A stretch of DNA of 64,000 nt from positions 5,518,001 through 5,582,000 of the forward strand of contig CM007990.1 of assembly GCA_002189035.1 (NCBI GenBank), read 5' to 3'. Made by a program: the position numbers and the translations under genes. Every line of letters begins with the position of its first letter. The first letter of the stretch is position 1. Below, in pieces: positions 20,201 to 31,400 of this stretch. The notes beneath the pieces are model-generated. The model searched no databases and was not told the DNA's origin. It was given only the letters and a program-made list of their open reading frames with translations. This stretch comes from Utricularia gibba (Eukaryota; Streptophyta; Magnoliopsida; Lamiales; Lentibulariaceae).

Positions 20201-22668
20201 CTTTGCCTGCCTCAGTTGATAAGGTTTTATTCATATTCTAAGAATCGCTGTTCTGTAGTATGGACAAGAGTTCCATGGAAAAGCTGGCTGAAGCATCTGC
20301 AGCAGAAGCTCAAGTTGCAAATGCTGTGTGGCAATCAGCTCAGGCTGCTTCAGTCTTTCCTGAAGAAACTACAGTATCCGATGGTAACTCGATGTCGGTT
20401 GAAACAACTTCTGATGGCAGTGACAATGATGCTGATGTTCGGCTGCATCCGAAAGCAGTAAGCTCTCACCAGCCCTAAGCTTCATAAAAAAATTTAACTG
20501 GAGCCACCAGACATCACTTTCCATGTTCAGGTTGTAGTTGCTAAAGAAGCTGTGGGGAACTTCGGAAGCATGGTGAGACAGTTATCCTTGGACCAATTTG
20601 ATCATGAAAGTAGGCGAATGATACCATCAGCTAATGACCTCTCAAATCCCACTAAGAAGTTTATAAGGCAACAATCCCCGCAAGGCCCACATAAGAAGGC
20701 TAGTTCATTCCCACGTTTCTGATTTGTCAAACTTCAGGACAATGCTTCGCTGGTTCTCATCTTGAATGATGGTTATTTTGCAGGTTATATCGACATTGCT
20801 AAGGCCTCAGAATTGGAAACCTCCTGTTAACAGAAAATTCTTTCTAGACTCTTATGAAATTGGTGAGCTGTGTTATGCTGCTGAACAGATTTTCATGAAT
20901 GAGCCCACGGTTCTTCAGCTGAAAGCTCCAATCAAGGTTTTTGGTGATCTTCATGGACAGTTTTGTGACCTAATGAGGCTATTTGCCGAATATGGATTTC
21001 CTTCCACTGCAGGGGATATTACGTAAACTCTGTTCCTTTACTTTCTGCACTTCTTTGATTATTTGTTTTGCATATTTTATTAGGTGTCCAATATTAAATT
21101 TAAAATCGTATATTTCGACTTTGGTCTTTACTTTCTGGTTTCTATTCTTGAGCCAAGCTAGTACATTTGTGTTTTACCTGGCCTCTTATTTTTATGGTAT
21201 CTAGGCTGATTGAAATCATTTAGATCATTCTTGTGTATGTGCTTTTTAACTGAGCTCTTGAGGAGTTTTTCTAGCCTTTCTGGGGCTCTGTTGTTAAGAC
21301 TTGTACAGAGTTTCCTTAGTTCTCTTAGCTCATAACCTCTTGGTTTATCTTCTTTCAGTTATATTGACTATCTCTTCCTGGGAGACTATGTTGATCGCGG
21401 ACAACACAGCTTGGAGACCATATGTTTGCTTCTAGCTCTCAAGGCATGCTTCTCTGCCTGATAGCGAAATGCTTTCTTTGCTGTATTTCTGTCCTGAATA
21501 GTTATTTTTCTCTGATTTTTTTGTGGATCTAGATAGAGTATCCTGAAAATGTTCACTTGATACGCGGAAACCATGAAGCTGCTGATATCAACGCCCTTTT
21601 TGGTTTTCGTATTGAATGTATCGAAAGAATGGTAGGCAACATTTCATCCATATGTTTACTTCAAGCCTTCTTCTAGTTTCTCAAGCTCTTCTACTGCCTT
21701 GGCAGGGGGAGAGTGATGGCTTGTGGGCATGGACTCGTGTTAACCAGCTATTTAATTATCTTCCTCTTGCTGCTCTGATTGAGAAAAAAATCATCTGCAT
21801 GCATGGTGGCATTGGGAGGTCCATAAACTCAGTTGAACAGATAGAGAGGCTGGAGAGACCCATTACAATGGATGCAGGCTCCATAGTCCTCATGGATTTG
21901 CTATGGTAGTCGGTTTTTGCGACGAAATTTCTAATCTTGCTACTTCTAGTTCATCATATTTCATACCTTTTGATGCATCTCAATCAGGTCTGATCCTACA
22001 GAAAATGATAGCGTACAGGGCTTGCGGCCAAATGCAAGAGGACCTGGTCTTGTAACATTTGGGGTAAGCAGCATCTATTCTTTCTGCTATTCTTCGAACG
22101 GCGTTACGCTATCGCCCCGAATTCGGTTTCTAGTTTCATGGTTGCATATCATTTGGGTGCAGCCTGATCGGGTCACTGATTTCTGCAAGAGGAACAAGCT
22201 GCAGCTTATCATCAGAGCTCATGAGTGTGTTATGGATGGCTTTGAGAGGTTTGCACAGGGGCAGCTGATCACTCTTTTCTCTGCAACTAATTACTGTGGT
22301 ATGCATTCCCTTTTTACCGCCCTTCGCCTCCTCTCCAGTTTGCTCATGTTGATTGAATGTTCCAGGAACTGCAAACAATGCTGGGGCGATATTGGTTGTT
22401 GGAAGAGGATTGGTTATTGTACCAAAACTGATCCATCCCTTGCCGCCTCCGGTTCAGTCGCCGGAGACGTCGCCGGAGCGCGTTGCAGTGGAGACGTGGA
22501 TGCAGGTATATGCCGATCTTCTTCTCCTTCACTGGTTATATATAGCTACATCATCGCTAAAACTCGGTGTGGGATCATGTTCAGGAACTGAACATCCAAA
22601 GACCTCCGACGCCCACACGGGGTCGGCCGCAACCGGAGTTCGACCGGAACTCACTTGCCTACATTTGA
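17268..22668 (+). CDS. BSL1: Kelch-repeat Ser/Thr phosphatase, BSL1 type (BSU1 family)
   Basis: Plant-specific PPKL phosphatase. In brassinosteroid signalling, BSU1-family members dephosphorylate the GSK3 kinase BIN2 (established for Arabidopsis). The start at 17268 gives [14 protein letters not shown]-terminal kelch repeats include [53 protein letters not shown] and [21 protein letters not shown] Ser-rich linker follows ([15 protein letters not shown] and [10 protein letters not shown]). The PP2A/PP1-type catalytic domain shows all core motifs in separate exons: GDLHGQ, GDYVDRG, RGNHE, and the metal-ligand His in IRAHE and MHGG. The protein ends [19 protein letters not shown]...SLAYI at TGA 22668, as BSL1 does. 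About 20 exons; the first donor lies within PGI/R near 17468. Reading past the NYCG donor near 22299 gives only intron sequence. All active-site motifs are intact. Confidence 0.95.
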
Positions 22669-23032
22669 CGACGGCGGTGCGAGTCCTATGTAGATGGGAA
22701 CGGGGATGCTGTACGGGAGAGGGCATGGCTTTGAGGAGCCATGTGGGAGCCTCTCTTCGCGTGGGCCCTACCTTTGAAGAAATTTGTATTTTATAGTTTT
22801 TTTTTTTTAAGAAGGTGTTTTTTATAGCATATTTAACAAAATCGTGTAATTTATTCGAAATTTGTAATTGAAATTGATATGATTTGTTAATTAAATTGGA
22901 AAAAAGGGTTAAGCAAGAAACTGCTATTTAGGAGGAGAAGACATCAATTGGACCCGCCCAATACAACGCGGACGAAATCAGTTCACGTCCGTATAAACCC
23001 TACCGTCTCCGCCGTCCTCCGCTCCGGGTACA
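22669..23032. other. Short intergene between BSL1 and UTP15
   Basis: Only 364 bases separate the two coding regions, which lie in tandem. The BSL1 3' UTR must end and the UTP15 promoter must begin within it. The middle (22800-22920) is AT-rich, and a telo-box lies at its right end. Confidence 0.5.
22995..23002 (+). promoter_or_regulatory. Telo-box AAACCCTA just before the UTP15 start
   Basis: AAACCCTA sits 31 bases upstream of the ATG. Telo-boxes are enriched near transcription starts of plant ribosomal-protein and ribosome-biogenesis genes, where they work with site II elements. UTP15 is such a gene, which supports a real role. Confidence 0.5.
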
Positions 23033-24622
23033 ATGGCGGAAACGTTTCCAGTGAAACCTAGGTCGCGGCCGACAGCCGGGGGTGCAACTGTGAATCCGGA
23101 AGCGAAATATTGGAGATCCTTCAAGGTGCCGAAAGATATCGAAACGGTTCCGTCGAAGTCCTTCCTCTACCCCATATCATCCCTCTCCTTTTCCCCAGTT
23201 GCTCCTTACGATTTCGCCGCCACGCATTCGGCAACAGTAACTGTCTTTTCAGGGAGAGACCTTAACCCTAGATCTACGCTATCAGATTTCTCGGATACCG
23301 CCGCTTCTGTAGCTTACCGCTGCGACGGGAAGCTCCTTGCTGTTGGGGAGTTGACTGGAACCATCCACGTGTTTGACGCATTGTCTCGTAGTCATCTCCG
23401 CCGTTTGAAGGCTCACGCAGCTGCTGCTCGACATGTATCCTACCCACGCGCTGCGGATAAGTTTCACCTCTTCTCCGGTGGAGATGACTCTGTTGTTAAG
23501 TATTGGGATGTCGCAACGGAGACATGTTTATTTGATCTCCTTGGGCACAAAGATTATGTACGGTGTGGCGATGCTTCGCCGGTGAGTGACGAAATGTTCC
23601 TTTCAGGTTCTTATGACCATAGGATTAAGCTTTGGGATGTGAGAGCTCCCAAATCAGGTTCAGTCATGGAATTGAATCATGGAAAACCCGTTGAGAGTGT
23701 GATCTACCTGCCTTCTGGTGGTATGATTGCCAGCGCTGGTGGGAATGAAGTGAAAATATGGGATTTGATGGGAGGCGGGAAGCTGCTTTACTCTATGGAA
23801 AATCACAACAAGACTGTAACTTCTTTGTGTATCGGTAGGGTTAGCAGTGGGGTTGCGGATGGATCTGAAGAACACAGGATTTTAAGTGTTTCATTAGATG
23901 GATACTTGAAGGTTTTTGATTATTCCAAGTTCAAAGTCTCCTACTCTATGAGGTTCCCTCACCCACTTCTCTCGGTAGCTTTATCGCCGAACTGTTCCGT
24001 TCGAGCCATTGGGACATCAAGGGGGAATCTTTATATCGGGAGAAGGAAAGTGAAACAGGAAAATGATGATTTGGGAGGTCACATAGATGGGGGAGCTCTA
24101 GAGGAACATTCTCAAAGAAAGATGATTCTAAGGCCTGCATATTTCAGGTACTTCCATCGAGGTCAAAATCGAAAACCTTCCGAAAGGGATTTCCTGATCA
24201 AGAGATCCAAGAGGGTCAAGTTGCCAGAATATGACAGGCTACTGAAGAAGTTTAGGCATAAGGAAGCATTTGTAGCTGCATTGAGTAGCAGAAACCCAGA
24301 GAATGTTGTGGCTGTCATGGAAGAACTAGTCGCCAGGAAGAAACTGTTAAGATGCGTCTCCAATTTGGATGAAAAGGAGTTGGGATCACTACTCTTGTTT
24401 CTGCAGAGGTACTCGACGACACCAAGGTATGCCGGACTGCTGATGAATTTGGCGAATAAGGTTATTGAGTTGAGGATTGAAGACATCAGATGTACGAATG
24501 ACCTCAGAGTCCATGTAAGAAATCTAAAGCGGGATATTGAGGAGGAGCTCAAGATACAGAGATCTCTCCTAGAGATACAGGGCATGGTTTCACCCATTCT
24601 TAGAATTGCAGCAAAAAGATGA
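23033..24622 (+). CDS. UTP15: UTP15, U3 snoRNP/SSU processome subunit, 529 aa
   Basis: Part of the t-UTP/UTPA complex that binds nascent pre-rRNA in the nucleolus and is needed for 18S rRNA maturation. A single exon. The conserved N-terminal block YWRSFKVPKDIETVPS is followed by a WD40 propeller from about residue 40 to 330 (VKYWDVATETCLFDLLGHKDYVRC, HRIKLWDVRAP and NEVKIWDLMGG are clear blades). The UTP15 C-terminal helical domain covers about 380-520 (RKPSERDFLIKRSKRVKLPEYDRLLKKFRHKEAF). Length and domain order match the family. The first ATG after the telo-box is used. Plant UTP15 genes are often intronless in the coding part, as here. Confidence 0.95.
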   Translation: MAETFPVKPRSRPTAGGATVNPEAKYWRSFKVPKDIETVPSKSFLYPISSLSFSPVAPYDFAATHSATVTVFSGRDLNPRSTLSDFSDTAASVAYRCDGKLLAVGELTGTIHVFDALSRSHLRRLKAHAAAARHVSYPRAADKFHLFSGGDDSVVKYWDVATETCLFDLLGHKDYVRCGDASPVSDEMFLSGSYDHRIKLWDVRAPKSGSVMELNHGKPVESVIYLPSGGMIASAGGNEVKIWDLMGGGKLLYSMENHNKTVTSLCIGRVSSGVADGSEEHRILSVSLDGYLKVFDYSKFKVSYSMRFPHPLLSVALSPNCSVRAIGTSRGNLYIGRRKVKQENDDLGGHIDGGALEEHSQRKMILRPAYFRYFHRGQNRKPSERDFLIKRSKRVKLPEYDRLLKKFRHKEAFVAALSSRNPENVVAVMEELVARKKLLRCVSNLDEKELGSLLLFLQRYSTTPRYAGLLMNLANKVIELRIEDIRCTNDLRVHVRNLKRDIEEELKIQRSLLEIQGMVSPILRIAAKR

Positions 24623-25415
24623 AGTGAAACGTGCTTGCCATGGAGTGTGTACTAGTTCACAGCTTTACATCAGAAAGCAAAGAGCTGCCCAGATTCAGCT
24701 TCAGATCAACGACACTCTTCATTCGCCGCGGTAACTCATCAAATGACCTTCAACCATTGTTGGGTTTTGATGACAAAAGAAGAAGTTTGAGCTTTTAGAA
24801 AATGAATGCACTTGTTTTCTCACCTTAGCTGCTACGACTTTTGCCTGCAGCTTGCATTTTTGGTCGAATATGTGAGTTTTGAAGACTTCTTTTTATCAAC
24901 ACAACACCATTCAGTCACATAACGAGAATGATTATGTTTTTGAGAAGCAAGAGCAGGAGGACGTAGCCACAAATTTGTGATATATAGAATCTGGGGCAAG
25001 TGGAGTAAATCATCTCCTTCCGTTTCGATGGCGTCGGATCTCAATACGTATACAAAAACCAGAAAGCAAAGGAAACTATCTGAAAGTATCGCAAAAAAAC
25101 CGTATTTTTAGAAAAAGAATTATCCGATGGATGCTTAGAATCGCCTTCGCCGGCGTGAATTCCGGTTTCCGTTTTCCGACGTCGCCCTGCTTCATTTTTT
25201 AAAATTTCCCGCACTGGTTTGGATCGCAGATCTTTGTAGTGGGCTTTAGGTTTATGCGGCGTGGAGCTGGGCTTTGTTTTATGCAAAAGCAAATACGGGT
25301 AACGAAAACCGGGCCAACGACCCGGACCGTGTCCAAGACTATATAATTGATTGTGCTGCGGCGGCCGGAGAGTCAGAGCAGGGAGGAGCTTGTTCGCACT
25401 GTTGAATCTCGCAGG
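24623..25415. other. Intergenic, UTP15 3' UTR and promoter of the NOMO-like gene
   Basis: No coding signal. A minus-strand open frame at 25041-25292 is low-complexity and has no recognisable family. The last ~80 bases are the likely leader of the NOMO-like gene, after a possible TATA-like element (CTATATAATTG near 25340). Confidence 0.4.
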
Positions 25416-28400
25416 ATGGTAGCTGCTACCTGCTACTTGATTCTTATACTATTTCTCGTGCAACGACTTCCGATCGCTGCACCTGATTCAATTCGAGGAT
25501 GCGGTGGTTTTGTGGGGGTATTTATCATTTTGTTATATCTAGTTTTCCCGTCTTGTGCCTCTGAGTGCATTTGATTTTTTTTTTTTCTTACGTACTGGTA
25601 GGCGAGTTCAGCATTGATAAGATCGAGGAAGCCAAATGACGCGAGACTAGATTTTTCTCACGTTAAGGTGAGAATTTAGTGGAGTCATGCAACTTCTGCA
25701 AAATTTTAATGGATGAAAAATATTGATAATTAGGTTGAACTTACGACTGTGGACGGCTTGGTGAAAGACTGGACACAGTGTGCTCCTAACGGCTACTATT
25801 TCATTCCGGTGTATGACAAGGTAGATTCCATAGTTGTATCCTAAAAGGCACCTCCAGTGAGGTTAACTGTGGTGTGGATGGATATAATAACTCTTTTTTT
25901 TAAGACTCGCAGTGGCGGTGAAACTGGGTATTTTATTAATTCAATTTTTCCCAGTTCAAGCTTCTCATTCTCTCTAACATTGTACATTTCGTTTAGTTTT
26001 TGTTCACTCCATAGTTGGTTGAAATGATTTTATTTAATTTTGTAGCCTTTTCATTCAGGGTTCTTATATCATAAAAGTTAGGGGACCTGGGGGGTGGACA
26101 TCATTTCCTCAAGTAGTACGTTTCTTGAATTCTCTTCTTTATCAAGGGCGTCAACTGTCCGATTTTCCTTTCTGTTGTCTGATGTGATTATGCTGCAAGA
26201 CAGGTTCCTATTGTTGTGGATGACAGTGGCTGTAACGCCAATGAAGATATAAATTTTCAGTTTACTGGGCAAGTACCAATGGATTTCCCCTACTATATTT
26301 CGTGTTTGATTTACCTTTTTTCCCAAGCCATGAAGTCTCTGATCTCTAAGTATTGACCTGGTCTAGATTTTGGCCGTTTTCCACCCTAATTACTCAATGT
26401 GTTCAGGTTCTCACTATATGGGAGAGTTTTGGATGCTGTCGCTGGAGATAGTTGCCCAGATAAAGAGTCTGGCCCATCAGGGGTGAATGTTGAACTTGTT
26501 TCTCTTAGTGGAGATGTTGTTTCTTCAGTTCCAACCACATCAACTGGAAGTTACTCATTTGAAAATGTCATTCCAGGTTTACCTGCTTTTGTTTTTCTCT
26601 CTACAGTTTATGGCTTGTTGATAGTGGAGGAATTTCTCCACACATCAGAAAACTTGGGTTAATGAGGCCACTCTTAAAAAAATACATATCTGTAGCTGAT
26701 GATATCATTTATATTAGGCATCCGCCACTACCTTTCCAATGCATGATCTATTTTTATGGTTGCATTAATATGGAAAAATGATGCAACACGAGTTTGAGTT
26801 TGATTTTGGTCTTTTTTGAGGAATCAGCCTGTTGTTTAATCCATTTTGAAATATGCAGTTTACCTTGCTTATTTTTGTAGCGAATATTATTTTTCCTGAA
26901 ATTCTGGATGTAAAATCTACTGCAGGGAAGTATAAGTTACGTGCTTTCCGTCATGATTTAAACATTGTGATCAAAGGATCTGATGAGGTATTTTTTTGCA
27001 ACTGGTTTACCGTGTTTTTATTTTACGCATTTCTGTTGTTCTAGCAACTCCTTTTCTGATTGGTATCCCGTATGATTACTTCAATCCTACTTTTAACGCA
27101 CAGGTGTCCTTAGGTTTTAATAATGCTGAGGTGAATGATATATTCTTTGTATCTGGATACAATATTCATGGGCACGTTATCTCCCAGGTGACCTTTAATT
27201 CATATTAAGATGTGCTAATGTTTTCTAATTTTATCTTGGATTTGAATGGTTAATAACTTTTAGGTTTAGTTTTCATTGTTATACAGTATCATCTGTTTTA
27301 TTTGCGGTGTGATTCAGGAGCGGTTTTTTTTTTCCCACAATAACATCTTTTCTTCCAAAACTTACTGATGGATTTATCTTATTATCTAGCTTTTTGGCAT
27401 AAAAATCTTGATTTTTTTTTTGTATTTCCCTTTTAGGAATATGGTTAATTTTTGTGAGTTTACACATTTCCTGATAATGGTTGGGTCCCCTCATTTTCCT
27501 GGCTTTCTACTTCATTATTATTTTTTGGTGTCTCAAGTTTTTAGTATGATAACATGCATGTATCGTCATAAGCTGACATTGCTGCTCTCTTTCCTTCATT
27601 TAATTTTATTTTTGGTTTTCATTTTTTCCTTGTATATTTTGGTTGTGTCTTGTTATTCTAGACACAATGTGTAATAAAAAGTGAGTCACTTTTTGATAAT
27701 CATGCATGAGTAGATACATTTATTGACATTTTCTAATGTTTTGTTGACAGGGAAATCCTGTTTTGGGAGTTCATTTCTTTCTTTACTCAGACGATGCATT
27801 GGAGTTGAGTTGTGTAAATGATTTTAGTAGTCCGAATATGCTGCGGAAAGCTCTTTGTCATGCTGTGTCTGATGCAGAGGGAATGTTTACATTTACACAA
27901 CTTCCTTGTGGTATGTAACCCTAAGTAATTTGTGATACAGACAAAACAGGGCTGTTGCTTACGCGTCTTGTATTGTATTGTTTCCCTTGTATGAATTTTT
28001 CTTATTTTCCTTCATATCAATGTTAAATCCCCTTGTTTATTAAGTTATTTGCTTAAATCTTGCCAGGAACCTATGAGATCGTACCATTCTATAAGGGTGA
28101 AAATACTGTTTTTGATGTATCACCTCCTTCACTGCTGGTGCCTGTAGTTCATGATCACGTTCTAGTGCCTCATAAGTTTCAGGTACTGCGTTTTGTGATT
28201 TATGTTTATGTCTTTTCAGTCATAAAGTACATGATCTAGCATTATGGATCAATTTTTCTAGTGAATGTCAAGACTGATAAGAATGGTAACTTCGAGGTTG
28301 CGGGTTTATGTATATTTTCAATGGACTGGCTAGCACAAAACAACAGTTTCTGGCTGTCAGTGATACTAAATGGTTTATTTTGTGTCATTGGGACAATAGT

Positions 28401-31400
28401 TTTCTTTCATTTAGGCCCTTCACGCTGACTTCAATGTATTTCTCGTTAATCTTTCGTGGAATTTGGGTTATGATTTAGCATTCCATCCACTGAATTTCCT
28501 ATTGTTTTCCTCACTACTGATGTGCAGCCATGTTTTATTTTGTAAGTTGGATGTCATGTTTATTTATTTCATGATATATGTGCATTGTGCATGTATCACT
28601 TTTTGAATTGATGATTGATCAGGTCACAGGGTTTTCCATTGGTGGGCGTGTAGTTGATCATAATGGTATAGGGGTCAGTGCTGCAAAAGTTATTGTGGAT
28701 GGTAAGGAAAGATTGGTTACCGATGAAGGTGGATATTACAAACTTGATCAGGTTAGTTGTCCTTTTGCCTCACCTGAGACGAATCATCTTAGCATGCATC
28801 TTAAATTATTTATTCCTGATTTCGGAAAAAATGACTTTCTCAGTTCAAGAATATACTTGCATTTATGATTGATGTGTTCCTGGGATGAAACTTTTGTGTT
28901 ACTAGAAGAAAGCTTGCTATCATTATGGATCCTTGATTCTCAATGGTTGCTGTAGGTTACTTCCAAAAGATACAATATTGAGGCCCAGAAGCAGCACTTC
29001 AAGTTCGAAAGGCTAAATGACTTGTTGGTGGGAATTTTCTATAATTGTTCCTTCTCCATTACTACTGTCTTTCATGTTAAACCTGTCATTTAGATAAATT
29101 AGCATTTAGAATCTTAAAGATAAACCTGTCATTTAGCTGTCATTTAGCATTTAGCATTTAGAAGCATTTACTACAATAGATAAACCTGTCATTTAGCATT
29201 TAGAATCTTATAATTCGGTTTTTTCCTTTATTTTCTAAATTAGGTATTACCAAACATGGTTTCACTTGATGATATCAAAGCAGTATCGTATAATTTGTGC
29301 GGTGTGGTTCATGCATTTAGTTCTACCTGCAAAGCTAAGGTAAGCTTTTATATCCACTGTCTGTTTGTCAACCTAATTTTTCATAATTCAGTTGTGTCAT
29401 AATCAGTAAACTTGTAATATAATGTAATGGCAACTGTAAACATTCATTTTTCTTCTTAAAAAATTGTGGATTGGATAGATATTGTTGGGTTTTGATCATG
29501 GCAGATAAGTGAACAATTTTAGGTTCCTTTGCATGGGGGCATCCAAAATGATTTATCAATTCCGGGGCATCCAAAATGATTTCCAGGGATCCTTAAGTTT
29601 CATCCCTTAATAACAATTTGTCACTTGTCACTCGATTTATTAAACTAAAAATATTTTCACATTCTGAAATTCCATGTATCGTAGCCTTGGTTAATTTGTA
29701 TTTGGACGCATAATTGTATGCACTTAATCAATTAACTAATTTTCTTGATTTTGAGGTTGCTTTAATTCATGGACCTGAAAATGTCAAACTTCAAGCGAAA
29801 CCGACAGATGAACAGGGGCACTTTTGCTTCGAGGTAAATTTATGCAGCAACTATAAGAGCCAACTGCCTACTGCTGATTAAAAAAAAAAAGAGCTAATTG
29901 TTTACGGCATGTCTCAGTATACTCAAACCTCATGTATTTTTTCTCACTTTGCAAGTTATTTTTCACACTGTAGCATATTTATTTTATTCTTTCAGGTTTT
30001 ACCTGGTGAATATGGGTTATCTGCCTCTGCAGCAACAAATGAGATTGCCACAGAATTTCAGTTTTCTCCACCGGTTATCAATGTTACTGTGAATGGACCT
30101 TTATTAAGTGTCGTATTTTCTCAGGTTAACAGATCTCAGACATGTTAATTTTTTTTAAACCATGCACTTTGGCATCTCTTATCTCGTACTGGACTAATTG
30201 TTGACCCTTAACAATAACATTCTTTGACATTAGAACGGTCTCTGCTCATGGGCTCATTTGCTTTTTTCTTTTTTTGGTGATTTTAGGCTCAAGTCCATGT
30301 TAGTGGATCAGTAGTCTGCATAGAGAGATGCCAGTCATCTGTTTCTCTTACACTCGTGAAACTGGACAATAAACTTACGAAAGACAGAAGGACAATCAAT
30401 TTGGGTGATAACGGTAGTGATTTTTCGTTTTCCAATGTTCTCCCAGGGAAATACAGACTTGAGGTACCTCATGGCATTCTAATCATGCGCACTTTTTATG
30501 TTCTTGCGATTCATTATTTACGATGCCTTTTAAATATATCTTTTGGGAGAAGGCTTCTATGAGTCATGGTTTAACTGTTAATGAGTAGGTAATATGGAAC
30601 TTTTTTGTCATTCTCATTCTAGCCGTTTTACTCTGATCGATCTCTGGGTTCAATTTATCTCAATTTTTTTATTTCTATGTTTAGCAATAGTATCAAAATT
30701 GTCCACTCGATGCCCAAAGCTACAGGGATTCTTGAATAATTTAAAGCTTCTGAATGTAGGTCAGAAATTATTCACCTGGATTAGCATCTGGCGAAGACAC
30801 ATGGTGCTGGAAAGATAACGTTTTGGATTTTAGTGTTGGTGTTGATGATATAGAAGGGATTGCCTTTATTCAAAACGGATATTGGGTTAACATTGTTTCT
30901 AGTGATGAAGTCGATACCTACCTCATGCAGCAGGGTGGTTCACCAATGAATTTTACTATAAAGGTCAAAGATGCCTTTTGATTTTTGTAATCTTTGCAAT
31001 AGCTTCTTGGTCATCATCATTGTCATTTCTTAAATGCAGAAAGGTTCTCAGAAAATTTGTGTGGAGTCTCCAGGTGTCCATGAACTCCATTTTGTCAATC
31101 CGTGCATTTGGTTTGGAGTCCCCACTGTGAAAGTTGATACTTCAAGCCTAAACGTATGGTAGTTATGGATTAACCCTTATGCAATCTCCTTCCCTATAGC
31201 TTCAGCAGAAGGCTTAGTGTAGGCTTTTGAATTTTCCTGACCTTTTTATCCTAAAATGGTTGCAGCCTATTTATCTAAGCGGAGAGAAGTATCTTCTCCA
31301 TGGGCATATACATGTTGAAACAAATGGCAATTTACCTGAGCGTATAACTGTTGACATCTTAGATGATGAAGATACAATAGTTAATGTTACCTTGGCTGGA

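Noticed and set aside
22022-22591. BSL1 alternative C-terminus reading through the NYCG exon
   Set aside because: The read-through has no similarity to the family, while splicing gives the normal [18 protein letters not shown] ending.
25041-25292. Minus-strand ORF between UTP15 and NOMO
   Set aside because: Composition is biased, it has no recognisable domain, and it overlaps the likely promoter of the NOMO gene.
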